Assembly (NCBI RefSeq): GCF_030272615.1
Contig: NC_081407.1
Coordinates: 437,873,230 to 437,937,229, forward strand
Source: Cryptomeria japonica
Taxonomy: Eukaryota; Streptophyta; Pinopsida; Cupressales; Cupressaceae
Direction: 5' to 3'
Length of the DNA: 64,000 nt
Shown here: piece by piece, positions 21,201-32,268 of the stretch
Layout: every line of letters begins with the position of its first letter
Position numbering within the stretch: position 1 is the first letter of the stretch
Notes under the pieces: model-generated
Seen by the model: only the letters and a program-made list of their open reading frames with translations
What the model was told of the DNA's origin: nothing
Databases searched by the model: none
Translations under genes and position numbers: made by a program

Positions 21201-22478
21201 TGCAAGAAACCTATTCTGCAGATGAGCATTAAGGTTATTGCTCTGCTTCAACAACTCACTAAAGAACTCCACTACTTCATTATTAATGTCCTCCACTTTG
21301 TTTAATAATTGATTGGCTCTGCTCCTAATAGACGTAATTTTGTTCTAGAAGCATCAAACCTTCATTGAATTATGGAAGAACTTTGTGTTCCTATCACCAT
21401 CTTTCAACCAACACTCCCGAGACTTTTATTTCCAATAAACCTCTTCCCTAGCTAAGATTTCATCATACTTGGATTTCAAAATCTTATCTTTATTAAAGGT
21501 TTCATCTATCATACCTTTATCCATTATGACCTTTTGGACCTCCTCAAGTTCAGATTCGATGGCAACCTTATCTACAAAGATGTTACCAAATTTTAGTTTG
21601 TTCCATTCCTTTAATTTCCCCTTTAGAAATTGCATCTTCTTGAAGAACTTGAAAGCTTGTGTGCCATAAATCTCCAAAGCCTCAGACCACCATGCACCAA
21701 TTAGATTCCACAAGATGCAATCTCTTAGCCACATTTTTTCAAATTTGAAAGGGCATCTTATCAGAGCATTGCCATGCACCACAGGTAATTTGACTAGAAA
21801 GTGGTCTGAGGCAGTCATTGGTTTGATGATAGCCTCAAAGAGAAGCGGTCTGTCATCCCAATTACCACTGACAAAGAACCTATCCAGCTTTTCTGCAATA
21901 TGCTTCTCACCCATTCTTCTGTTAGACCATGTGTAGACTCCAATGTTCATCTTGATCTCTCTCAAGCTATTGTCCAAGACAAAATTTTGAAAACCAACTT
22001 GCGAACCTGTAACATCCTCTCTCCCCCCTTTCTTATCAGCCATATCCAAAATTGCATTAAAATCCCCACCCAGGATCATGAACTCCTCAGATAAGTTATT
22101 TAGAATCGCCGATAATTGCTGCCAAACCTTTGGCTAAAATTTGACTTTAGCAAGACCATAAACGTTTAATAGAAAAAATCACAGTTTAAATTGGAGTGAA
22201 CCTTACAAAGTTGCCATGCTTGGGAGTTGACAAGTTCCTCCACCTTAAGGGAGATCGATTTCCACAGAATACCCAAGCCTCCCACAGTCCCGACCGCATT
22301 TGAAAAGATGCCCGACCACGACCTCTAGAATCTCAATAGACCCTCTACCTCCTCCGAACTCATTTTGGTTTCTTGCAGACAAACTAAATCAGGCTTCATT
22401 TGATCTAGCTCACGCTTGATCAAACACCTTTTGTCAGGGGTATTACATCCCTCGACGTTCCAACTTATAAGTTTTATT
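18250..22478 (-). pseudogene. LINE C ORF2: endonuclease, reverse transcriptase, zf-RVT, RNase H
   Basis: Endonuclease: opening KLISWNVEGCN then LVCLQETKMS (about 22470-22360). A later open stretch (22079-21426) has GGDFNAI and TASDHFLVK with the catalytic Asp and His. Reverse transcriptase (about 21300-20200): RPISLCNMLYKAIAK, IKLDIKKEYD, GLRQGDPPS and FVDDIMLFGES (catalytic FVDD near 20400). Thumb and connector 20388-19550. RNase H (18919 to about 18250): INFDGASRGNSG, NNEAEVQ and HLEGDSK, with a TAG replacing Trp at 18431. Stops and frameshifts throughout. ORF2 normally nicks the target and copies the element RNA in the nucleus. Confidence 0.9.
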
Positions 22479-24052
22479 TTCCTTCAAGAAGGGCCCCACG
22501 CTTCGCTACTAAGAGTTTGTTTTGCCCCTTGGCACTTTTTGCCATATCAATTATGACTCTATTCAGCTTCTTGCTGCTTGTTTTCTTCTCCTCAAGATAA
22601 GCTGACACCACCTGTGAATCTGTTTGATTAATAGTACAGATGTCTAAAATGTCTTCCTCATCCATCCAACCCCATTCATCCTCCTCTTCTTCACCTACTA
22701 CCTCTTCTAGATCTGTGTCCTTTGCATTCTTCTCTCCTGCGTCCTTGCTTGCTTGCCTTCCATGATCTACCTAGAGATTCTCCTCCATGTGTTGATCTTT
22801 TTGAGGCCCCTTCCTCTCCACATCCAAAGCTTCCATGACTTCTTCTACCTTATTAATGACCTCTTCAATCAGATGAACTACTTTTTTATTTTTAATCCCG
22901 ATCGACACCATTTGGTCCCAGAGTAACCCCCTGATCATGATGTTCTCCATGGACTCTTTGGACTTGAGGATGCTCCATTGATTCCGAAGTCCTAAACTTT
23001 CCATCTTTCACCTGTTGAGCCTTTATCTCTTCTTCCATAAATTTTGCCACGACAATGTCCATTGTAGATTCCATTGTCTTGCCTTTGGGGTCGATCAGGC
23101 AAGTCTCCTCCGAGTGGCCATCCTTGTTACACAATTTACAGTGTTTTGTTTGATCTTCTATCTCAATATATTGAGCCTAACACCCTGCGTTTGTGTTTAT
23201 CTCAATGCAGGATGGAAGGGGAAAGTGAAACTTCGTGCCAATACAAATTCTAGCGTACATGCTAAAGTGCTTTTTTTCGATGGCCTCATCTGATTTAATA
23301 TAAAACCCTAGTTTGTTGCCAATCATCATGAAGGTTTCTTCATTCCAGTATTCTCGTGGTAGGTTGTACAAGCACAACCAGATTGGCACTTCTTCTAATG
23401 GAGTATTCAAAGGGTTAAAGTTAGGCTCCCAATCTTTGACATTCAAAACTTTGCCTCCCATGAAGAAAGGACCATTATTTAGAACCCAGATCTTGTTCTT
23501 GTTGTCTTCAGTAATTGCTAGGAAGAAACCGTTAGGCATTGTCCTTAGGTCAACTTTAAAGGGTTGTTCTCCTTACACTAGCTCTTGACACAACCAACTG
23601 CAGGCCAGTCCCTAAACCATTTCATAAAGAATCCCCTAGCCCTCAAGAAAGATACTAAATCATTCCAGATTTTATTGTCTAAAAAAAGAGAGCTTTTGGG
23701 GCTCTCGTTGCTGCATTTTTACCTTGTCCAGATCCTCACCTCTTAGAATCTTCCTCGACCGCCACTCCTTTTCCTTCACTCTCTGCCAATTTGTCTTTGC
23801 TCCTGACTGAGAATTGTTGCAGTTGTTGAAAGCTCCTAGCGGTTCCTCCCTGGGTCTCCTAAAACCCTTGTTTCTCCAATCATTGGCTTTCCTTGGAAAA
23901 CCGAAATGGGAAAATTTGTTTTGATCCTCCCAAACTCATTTTGGTTTAGACCACGAATGGGAGGCCAACGGAACATAGTACCTGGGCTGAGCCTTCTGCC
24001 GAAAATTCCTGAGCTCCCTTGATTGCAGACCAAGCCTCCTTCTCGACGCCAT
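22474..24052 (-). pseudogene. LINE C ORF1 (DUF4283-like, zinc knuckle)
   Basis: Starts at ATG 24052-24050 (MASRRRLGLQSREL). A DUF4283-type gag-like domain lies at 23539-23177 (GPFFMGGKVLNVKDWEPNFNP, then VPIWLCLYNLPREYW and ARICIGT). It is followed by one zinc knuckle, CKLCNKDGHSEETC (CX2CX4HX4C). The C-terminus is acidic, then basic, ending at the stop at 22474. In-frame stops occur between 24000 and 23540 and near 23175. DUF4283 plus CCHC is the usual RNA-binding ORF1 of plant L1-type LINEs. The ORF1 stop lies just before ORF2. Confidence 0.85.
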
Positions 24053-24065
24053 TATTCTCAAATTT

Positions 24066-24082
24066 ATTTTATTATTATAATT
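24066..24082. repeat. LINE C target-site duplication, right
   Basis: ATTTTATTATTATAATT, identical to 16986-17002. Confidence 0.85.
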
Positions 24083-24339
24083 ATAATTATATATAATTTT
24101 TAAATTAAATTAGGATTATTCTTTAAAAAAAATTATTTATTTTCACTATTAAATTTTTTATTTTTTTTAAAGGTATGTGCTATCATTATGGGGATAGCGC
24201 CCTATATTACTTTAAAAAGAAAAATACATAAAGTTTTCAAGCATCCATCTTAACAACACTGTGCCAGCTAGATGTGACTTTCAAATGACCAGACATTCCA
24301 TACAAAAGAGAGCAAAAGTCCACAGACAACTGAGCCAAA

Positions 24340-24690
24340 TTACATATTTCCACTTAATGCTTGGTAAATCACTGCAGCATATTCTCCAATACTAGTGACG
24401 TTATTGGTGGACCGCTCAAGAAGCCACCACTTTGTAGCTTCAGTCAAGTTTCTGAATGGTGCCATGTTCCCATTGAACACCGCGCACCGGAACACTTCCC
24501 ATGCGTTCTCCCCAAATACCTTCAGACGCTCGCACTCCTCTAGCCACACTTCCCGCCATGCCAACTCCTGCCTGGTTTAGCTATCCACGGAACCACCATT
24601 GTCCTCTGCAGCTTCCTCATCGACTTCCTCAGGAGCATCCTCCGGTTCCAAGGACAAGTACTCCTCGACCTGGAATATTAAATTTGTACT
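24340..24690 (-). pseudogene. Unidentified coding relic
   Basis: On the reverse strand an acidic stretch (EPEDAPEEVDEEAAEDNGG) runs into a stop near 24580. The same frame then continues as an open 74-codon segment rich in Trp and Glu (AWREVWLEECERLKVFGENA, then WEVFRCAVFNGNMAPF, ending QALSGNM). GC content and codon use are higher than in the AT-rich flanks, so it was real coding sequence. What follows the stop (24339 to about 24180) resembles a 3' UTR. I do not recognise the family; it could be the last exon or a processed copy of a host gene, or part of a transposon protein. Confidence 0.5.
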
Positions 24691-24699
24691 ATATTATAA

Positions 24700-25419
24700 T
24701 TATTTTATTAAAATAAGAGTTATAGTTAATATTAAATAAATATATTTATAAGAATATAATTAAAAATAACAATGACTTAAAATTATAATAATTAAAAACT
24801 AGAACACATTTTTATTACAATTCAAATTTATAATAATTAAAAATTAGAACAAATATTTTTATTACAATATTGTGATGGCAAGTACTCGCCACTATGTGGC
24901 ACTTGTTTAAATTATTCTATTCAAATTCAAATTTTGCTTTAAAATTGATCATAAAATATTATTATATGTAAAAAAATTACTAATCAAAATACAATATAAA
25001 ATAAAAATAATAATTGAAAAAAACCTTATAAATTAGATTTTATAATTTTTAAATGCAATTTTTTTTCTGAAGAAAAAACACATTTAATTTCCTTTATTAT
25101 TACCAAATTATACAATTTTTAAATGTAATATTTTTTTTTTAAATAAAAAAATGCATTTACTTTATTATTATTCTTATCAAATTTTATGTTTTAAATGCAA
25201 AGAAAAATCCCTAATCAAAATATAATATAAAATTTTAAAAAAAACCTTATAAATTAGATTTTATAAATTTTAAATGCAAGTATTTTTGTTTTCAAAGAGA
25301 AAAAAACATTTAATTTCCTTTATTATTACAAGATCATATAATTTTTAAATGCAATATTCTTTTTGTGTTGAAAGAAAAAAATGCATTTCCTTTATTATTA
25401 TCAAATTTTATGTTTTAAA
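24700..25419. repeat. AT-rich tandem repeat, ~223-bp monomers 1 and 2
   Basis: Monomers begin near AATCAAAATA(C/T)AATATAAAA at 24990 and 25213, 223 bases apart. Each ends in a TTATCAAATTTTATGTTTTA-like block. Removing LINE D places the next monomer start (31679) 222 bases after the second, so LINE D inserted inside the array. The 24700-24985 part is AT-rich and less clearly periodic. Confidence 0.75.
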
Positions 25420-25817
25420 GAGAATAGGTGTCGTTCTCTCTGTGCAGGCAACTTCATGACATGAGCTAGGAGAAACCCTAGCCGTACTTCTTCATGTTCT
25501 TGCTCTATGTGTGGTAGTAGGTGTTCAACAACGGTGTGGGGGGTGTTGTTGTGGGGTGGTTGCTGGTGGTTGTGGGGTGCCAAGTGGGGTGTGGGGACGA
25601 CAAGGGCCTGCACTGGTCGATGCCCTTCCCTTTCTTCTATGTCTTTGGCTGTGGTGGATTCTAGTAGTATTGCTAGTTTTTTCTTTTCTTTTAGGATTGA
25701 TTCTGCATGCCGCTCTTTGGAGTTTGGGGGTGTTGAGGTTTGAAGACCCGTGTCTCTTTCTTATCTCTCGCTCGGGGTTCCCTCTTTTGGGGAGTTGGTT
25801 TTGTTCCAGATCGGATA

Positions 25818-27234
25818 ATGGCAGACACTATAAAAGGCTCGATTCCTTCTTCTACGCTACATGCAAGGGCCATGGAGATGGGGATACGTGCATGCAGGGT
25901 GGTGGATCTGTACCCTCAAGAGGCCTTGTTGGTCTCAAGAAAGTTAACAGTTGTCTAGAGAGGAGCTAGGATTGTCCACTTTTGATTATCCAGCCTGATT
26001 CGATCTCTGAGCATGTGACATATTGGAGCAATCATTCCCTCATTTGCAAGTTTATGGGTTTGAGACTTTCTCTACCAATTTTGGAATCCTGGGCCTGACG
26101 GACTTGGAATCTAGAAGGGGAGATGGAGATTTTAGTTGCTGCAAATAATTATTTTGTGGTGGTGTTCTCCTGCATGGTGGATATAAATAAAGCTTTTGAG
26201 GGAGGCCCTTATTTCCTTAATCAAGTTGGACTTTTCATTATTTCATTAAGCTTTTGTGGGTTTCAATTCTGCTGAAGAACTTCCATCTAAGGTCCTTGTT
26301 TGGGTTCGCCTCCCAAGGCTACCTTTGGAATTCTGGAAATAGGATATTCTTCACTCGATTGCACTATTGCTTGACAAGCCAGTTGGATCTTCTTCTCAAA
26401 CCCAAGACAGGAAGGTAATCTCTTTTGCCCGTATATGTGTAGAAATTGATTTGAGTAAACCCTTGCCAGACTCTATAGAGTTATGTTTAGGTTCCTCTTC
26501 ATGGATTCAACAAGTGGACTATGAAACCATTCCCTTTAGATGTAGAATTTGTCATGAATATGGGCATCTACAAAGAAAATGTCCCCGATTTATTTTGTCT
26601 TCAGCAACAACTAATGCTCCTTCTAGATCTGACTCTAAGGTTGATAAGGGCAAAACTCCATTGACATATGTTAATGTAGATAAGGAGGGGTTCATCCTGG
26701 TTAAGCCTTGAAATAAGGGTAGTGGGCAAAAGAGAACATGGTTAGACAAGCAAAGTGAATCTATGAGTTTTAATAGGTTTGAGGTCCTGGATGATATTAC
26801 TCAGGAAGAGGGGATTATTATGGACCTAACCTCGGGGGCAATGGATTTGGGTAGGGCTGACCCAGAGGATGAGGAGATTAATAATTGAAGTTTGGTATCT
26901 CAAGACCAACAAGAATAACTAATGGACACAAAGTTGAATCCCTAGAGCCTTGAAGTACCTCACATCATTGGGATGGTGGAGCCCATTGTTGGGGTGGCGT
27001 TGGATTCACAGGTGGCTTCTTCGGCTAAAGGGGTTGCGGACCCTGGGAAGAGTAGTAAGGTCAATCAAGTTTTGGGTCTACAACATAAAGCTATAAAGAA
27101 AGGATCATAGGAGAAACCGTTGAGGATAGGTCGTAAAACGGATCATGAGAAGGTAAAATTAACTGGGTATACTTTGGTGGAATCTGGGTTAGTGAAAACT
27201 ATTAACTCTCACTTCTCCCTATCCCAGAAATGAT
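25818..27234 (+). pseudogene. LINE D ORF1 (DUF4283-like, zinc knuckle)
   Basis: Start uncertain; ATG 25818 is a candidate. The DUF4283 region is heavily frameshifted (25980-26340). The frame is clean at 26367-26711: VISFARICVEIDLSKPLPDS, then the knuckle CRICHEYGHLQRKC. After a TGA at 26709 the same frame continues to NSHFSLSQK and stop TGA 27232-27234, overlapping ORF2's ATG at 27231. Clearly homologous to LINE E ORF1. Confidence 0.8.
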
Positions 27235-30200
27235 AGTCCTCTCCTGGAATGTAAGGGGTATGAATAGCATCCCTAGAAAAAAATCTATTTGCAGATTAAT
27301 TGATTCTCATTCTCCTGACATAGTTTTTATTTAGGAAACCAAGCTGACAGTGGATGGGTTATTTAGTAGGGCTCCTCTTGTTTGGCCCCTTGGCCAATGG
27401 CAAGGTGTGGGTGCTCATGGTAGTTCAGGAGGGGTTTCTTGTTGTTGGAACCCTAAAAAGGTTGCCCCGTTGTGGTGGATTTCTAGCTGCTATTCCATAT
27501 CTATGGTTGCTTCTAGCTTTGAGACATGAGATTTGTGCCTCTTCTCCAATGTTTATGCCCCCACTGATCTTTTGGGTAAGTCACATATTTGGGCCCACAT
27601 TAAGTTTGTTCACTCCCTAGCTCCTTTCCTCCCTTGGATTGTTGCTAGTGATTTTAATGCTATTACTAGTTTCGAAGAAAAACGAAGTGGGTTAGCTAGA
27701 CTGGACCCTTCCTCAAATTTGCTTAGAGATAATATTGACCTTTTGAACCCGATTGATGTGAAATCTTCTAATGGTATTTTAACATGGAATTATAGGAGAA
27801 GTGGTGTTGAGGCTATTTCAGAAAGACTTGAAAGATTTCTGGTTTCTTGCTATTGGGTGAGTGACAGGTGGTCTACAACCTCAAAAATTCTCGATTGGAG
27901 GGGATCAGATCATTGGCCTCTCAAGTTCTCTGCTATCTCATACAATATGTCCAAAAATCCCTCTTTTAAATTTCAATTGATGTGGTTGCAGGAACAGTCT
28001 CTACGGGATCTTATGAGTTTTTGGTGGTATGAAGGGAGGCCTACTCATGGTAGGGCCATGTATATGTTTGGGAAAAGGCTCCAACATGTGAAATACAGAC
28101 TCAAGAGGTGGAACAAACAATATTTTCGTAATTTGCACTCTCGAAGGATGGCTGCATAATTTAAGTTGGATAATGTTACTCGCGAGATGCAAGATCGGGG
28201 GATGACTCCTGATCTTGGTACAGATGAGTCCTTGGCCCTCAAGGAGTTAGAAGAGTGGGAGTTAAGGGATGAGATCTTCTGGGAGCTGAAGTCTCACATT
28301 GATTGGCTTCAGGACGGAGATAACACAACTTTTTTCCATAATTTTGTTAAGGCCCTGAGGTTTGGCAACTCCATTTCTTCTCTCATGTCTTCAAAAGGGG
28401 CTCAGCTTTCTTTAAGTGTGGAGATTTATAGGGAAGCTGTCAGTTATTACTCAAAGTTGTTCACCAAGGATGATCCTATTTCTAGGGAGGAGGTGGAGGC
28501 CATTTTAAATTGTATTCACCCACTGGTCTCCAGAGAGATGAATGATGCTCTTATGCAACCCATTATGCTGTCAAAATTAGAGGATGTTGTGTTTCATATG
28601 AAGAAAGGTAAGGCTCCTGGCCTAGATGGGTTTCCGATTGAATTTTTTCAGGAATTCTGGGAGAATGTAAATTTTGATCTTCTAGAAGTGGTTTAGGAAT
28701 CTCATAGGAATAAACAGATGCTTAAGTCTATGAACTCTACTTTTTTGGCTCTTATTCCTAAGAAGGATGGGGCTAATAGTTTGGATCATTTCAGACCTAT
28801 TTCTTTGTGTAATGTGATCTACGAGATTATTACTAAACTGATTACTGAAAGGATTAAGCCAGTTCTTTGTGCTTTGATTTCAGCAGAGCAAGGTGGTTTT
28901 GTTGGTGGAAGACAAATTTTGGATGGTGTGGTGATAGCGATGGAGGCTATCCATTCAATGACAATTTCTAAGGAAAAGGCTATGTTTATTAAACTTGATA
29001 TGGCTAAAGCTTATGATTGTGTGAGCTAGGATTTCTTACAGAGAGTTTTCTCTTGGCCTTTGGTTTTGGAGAGGATTGGGTCAATTGGGTTCTCAATTGT
29101 GTTACTTCTACCTCCTTTTCTGTTCTTATAAATGGGGAACCTTCAGAGTTGTTCAGTGCTTCTCGGGGGCTTCGACAAGGGGATCCTTTATCCCCCTACT
29201 TATTCATCACCATGGTAGAGGGACTCGACAGATTTATCAAATCTTAGGTACGACATGGTCTTATTCAAGTCTAGAGTTGGAATAGTGATTTGCCTCCGTG
29301 CTCTCATCTTCAGTTTGTAGATGATACAACTTTGATGGGTATGGCCAGAATCAATGAGGTTGTGAATTTTAGGAGAGCCCTGGATATCTACTTGAAAGTC
29401 TCCGGTCAGAGAATCAATGAAGCCAAAACTTTTATTTACTTCTTTAACACTCCTAGGCTTATTCGGAGCAGGATTGCTAGGATTCTCAAATTTCAGATCA
29501 GTTCTCTCCCTCTGATGTACCTAGGGATTCCTCTGGCCTTGGGATCTCAACATAGAGATTTCTGGCAAGGGATTTTGGATAAGTTTCGAAGTAAGGTTGG
29601 TCACTGGACTTTTAGATGGCTTTCTTCTGCTGGGAGAGTGATCTCTCCTTAAGACTGTGGTGCAGGCTCTCCCTATTTACAGATGCTTTGTGCAGGTTCC
29701 TCCTTCTAACTTTGTTAGGGAGTTTGATGCTCTATCCTGACAATTTTTATGGTCTGGTAATCTTCTTTCTTCTAAGTGGAGCTTAGTCAAGTGGGATTCT
29801 GTTTATAGACCGAAGCATGCTGGGGGCCTTGGTCTTTGATCTGTGGTTCTGGTTGGCCAAGCCCTGACGGCCAAGTTGTATTGGAGGTTGTGTACTTGTC
29901 AGGACCAAGGTTGGGCTAAGATTCTTGCCCACAAGTATTTTTCGGGTATTGATAGCCATGAGGTGCCTCGACTTGTTTTGATAGGAAAAAGATCTTGTAT
30001 TTTGGATACTCTTAAAAAAGGGGCACAACCCATTAAGGATGGCCTCTTTTGGATTTGTAATAAGGGCTCTGATGCTCTTTTTTGGTAGGACTCTTGGGAT
30101 GGTCACCCTCCTATTCTTGCCATCTCTCCTCAGCTTCATTCTCTTCGTGATATTTTTACTAATGTTGGTTGGGTCAAGGTGGAGAATTTAAAAACAATTA

Positions 30201-31520
30201 AGAAGCATGGTTTGTCTGAGATTACTTGTTGGAAAGATCCACATGAGTGGCCCATGGGTGGTTCACCTGAGAATTGTATTGATCTGGCTAAAATCTTGGA
30301 GAGAAGGTTATGTAGTTCCCTGAAAGAAAGAGATATTCTGGCTTGGAGTCCCAACCCAAAAGGTAAATATACTGTTGTTGCAGGATATGCATTGTTGGAT
30401 GTGCAAAGGCATGTCCTGACTGATGAGTAATGGTGGAAGAAGTTTTGGAATAGATTCTCTTGGCCTAAGTGTAACTTCTTCTTATGGCTAGTTGTGCAAA
30501 GGAAATGCCTTACTTGGGATAACCTTTAGAAGCATGGGTTTCAAGGCCCATCTATCTGTTCTCTTTGCGCGAGTAGTGAAGAATGTAACTCTCATTTGTT
30601 TTTTCAGTGCCCTTTCTCTCGTGAGATATGGCATAAGTGGTGGGGGGCATGACATCATGCCTGTATTCATGCTACCTCTTTAATTGAATTTTGGGAACTT
30701 GTATGGGTAGACCTCCATCGAAGACATCTTTTTTGCAGGTGGCTTGGGTTGTTGGGCCTGCTCTCATCATCTAGAATCTTTGGCTAGAAAGGAACCGTAG
30801 GATTTTCTATGATTCCAAACTAGGGAGTCCTCAATTATGGCAGGAGATCGTTAGCAGGCTCCAAGATACTATTTATGCAAAGTGTTATATGTCTAAAAAT
30901 GTGGATCCTAACGACTATTCTATTGTGAGGAATTTGGGTTTGAGAGACAGTAGAGGAGGATGTTTTGCTAGCATAAGATCATGTCATGTTAAGCAGAGGG
31001 TTTGTAGAGAGGGGAGGTGGATGCCTCCTCCAGGCGGTGTCTTGAAGATTAATACTGATGGATCCTCTTGTGGGAACCTAGGGCATGCTGGTATTGGTGG
31101 TATTGGTAGGGGTAATGATGGAGCTTTTTTTTTTCTTCTCTATCTACATTGGAAAACACTAATAATTTGATGGAAGCTCTTGCTATTAAGATTGCAGATG
31201 AGAAAGGTATCTCTTTAGGTTGGAGGAGGATTGTCCGCGAGTTTGACTCTCGGATTGTTGTGGATATGTTGAACAATCAGAATTTGAATGATGTTAGTTG
31301 GCAATTAGCCTCCGTGGTTTGACAAATTTTGAGTCTGAGCTTCTCTTTGGAGTCGGTTTCCTTTTTTCATATCCCCAGAGAGTGGAACAGAGTGTCTGAT
31401 TGCTTGGCCAAGTGGGCTTCGGAGCATGTGGATGGATGGGATATTGGTTGGAGGGATAGTTTACCTCCTGATTATCTTGAGACTTTAGAGAGGTTAATGT
31501 TGGAGGACAAAATTATGTAG
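27231..31520 (+). pseudogene. LINE D ORF2: endonuclease, reverse transcriptase, RNase H
   Basis: Starts MIVLSWNVRGMNSIPRK. The endonuclease keeps ASDFNAITS and GSDHWPLKF (27533-28159). Reverse transcriptase: MKKGKAPGLDGFPIEFFQ, FRPISLCNVIYEI, GGRQILDGVVIAME, KLDMAKAYD, GLRQGDPLSPYLF and LQFVDDTTLM (about 28600-29340). RNase H (about 31030-31500): INTDGSS, altered Glu region, then FHIPREWNRVSDCLAKWAS. Stops include TAG at 27334 (Gln), 28694 (Gln), 29027 (Trp) and 30087 (Gln or Trp). A short deletion shifts the frame near 29030. Confidence 0.9.
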
Positions 31521-31656
31521 TGGCGATGATGGTGGTTTCTTTTGGGAACCTTTTAGTTGTTGTTGCTATTTTGGTGGGCCCGAGGCCTCTGTTGTGTACC
31601 TCTAAGTTTATTTGAATAAATCTTTACCCCTTTTTAAAAAAAATAAAAAATAAATG
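31521..31656 (+). other. LINE D 3' UTR and tail
   Basis: Short non-coding end with an AATAAA hexamer, then TCTTTACCCCTTTTT and A-runs. LINE E has the equivalent AATAAAGTTTTTACCCCC. Confidence 0.65.
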
Positions 31657-31840
31657 TGTTTTAAAACAAAAAAAAATAACTAATCAAAATATTATATAAA
31701 AAATAATAATAATTTGAAAAAAAACTAAAAGCATTTAAATTCCTTTATTATTACCAGATTATATAATTTCTAAATGTGATATTTTTTGTGTTGAAAGAAA
31801 AAAATGCATTTTCTTTATTATTATCAAATTTTATGTTTTA
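31657..31840. repeat. AT-rich tandem repeat, monomer 3 (between LINEs D and E)
   Basis: 184 bases matching the monomers at 24990-25419, with an internal deletion of roughly 45 bases. Ends TTATGTTTTA (31831-31840), which recurs after LINE E (38107-38116) as its target duplication. Confidence 0.75.
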
Positions 31841-31849
31841 ATAAAGAGG

Positions 31850-32268
31850 AATGATGGTGCGCATGCAATCTTATGCAGGCGGCCGAGCTAGGGCTTTGTT
31901 GCCCTAGCTCGCGGGAGGCGAAGCTGCAGGTGGGTCGTTGAGGAGCGGTTGGTGCAGGCGCTGCGGGGGAGAGGAGTTGCAGGCGGGGTCAGGGGAGGCT
32001 CTGCGGTGGGGGGCATGGGGGTTTCGGGGGGTTGTGCATGGAGGGAGGTCTACGTGCGGCTTGGGGTTGTGGGGGGAGGAGGGTGGTCTGCGTGCGGCCG
32101 GGGGTTGGGGGCTGCTATGGGTCATGGGTGGTTTAGGGGTTAGGGGTTTAGGTAGGCACTCCTTCTCGGTGGGCATTGAGGGGGTGGGCCTCCTAGTCCG
32201 GTGCTGCCTCGAAAGGCCCTTTGGGGTGGGGGTCTCTCTATTTCCTTAGTTTATTTGTCGGAGCTCCG
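31850..32268 (+). promoter_or_regulatory. LINE E 5' UTR, GC-rich, possible internal promoter
   Basis: Strikingly G-rich on the + strand (runs such as GGGGTTGTGGGGGGAGG near 32060) and rich in CpG, inside otherwise AT-rich DNA. Contains a short inverted repeat, GAGCTAGGGC and GCCCTAGCTC (31884-31912). The 5' UTR of L1-type LINEs carries an internal promoter; function here is inference. The open frames in this stretch (31938-32249) follow from the low stop density of G-rich DNA and are not genes. Confidence 0.5.

Larger units (their letters stand above)
17003..24065 (-). mobile_element. LINE C, near full-length LINE
   Basis: 7.06 kb on the reverse strand, flanked by a perfect 17-bp duplication. 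In transcription order: a very short leader (13 bases), ORF1 (24052-22474), ORF2 (about 22478-18250), ORF3 (17925-17316), 3' UTR and TTATCGAGC followed by poly(A) (T-run at 17003-17009 on the + strand). The perfect duplication suggests it is younger than LINEs A and B, but stops and frameshifts are plentiful. Confidence 0.9.
25420..31656 (+). mobile_element. LINE D, full-length degenerate LINE
   Basis: 6.24 kb, + strand, flanked by TGTTTTAAA at 25411-25419 and 31657-31665. Contains a 5' UTR (25420 to about 25817), ORF1, ORF2 and a short 3' UTR (AATAAATCTTTACCCCTTTTT) before the A-run. It belongs to the same lineage as LINE E: same ORF layout, ATGA overlap and 3' end. No ORF3. Confidence 0.85.

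Noticed and set aside
25507-25969. 152-codon frame rich in Gly and Cys near the LINE D start
   Set aside because: Lies in the G-rich LINE D 5' UTR and early ORF1; no conservation with LINE E ORF1 in that frame.
31938-32249. Gly/Trp-rich frames on + and Pro-rich frame on -
   Set aside because: G-rich LINE 5' UTR with few stops by composition; no homology to a protein family and not conserved in LINE D.
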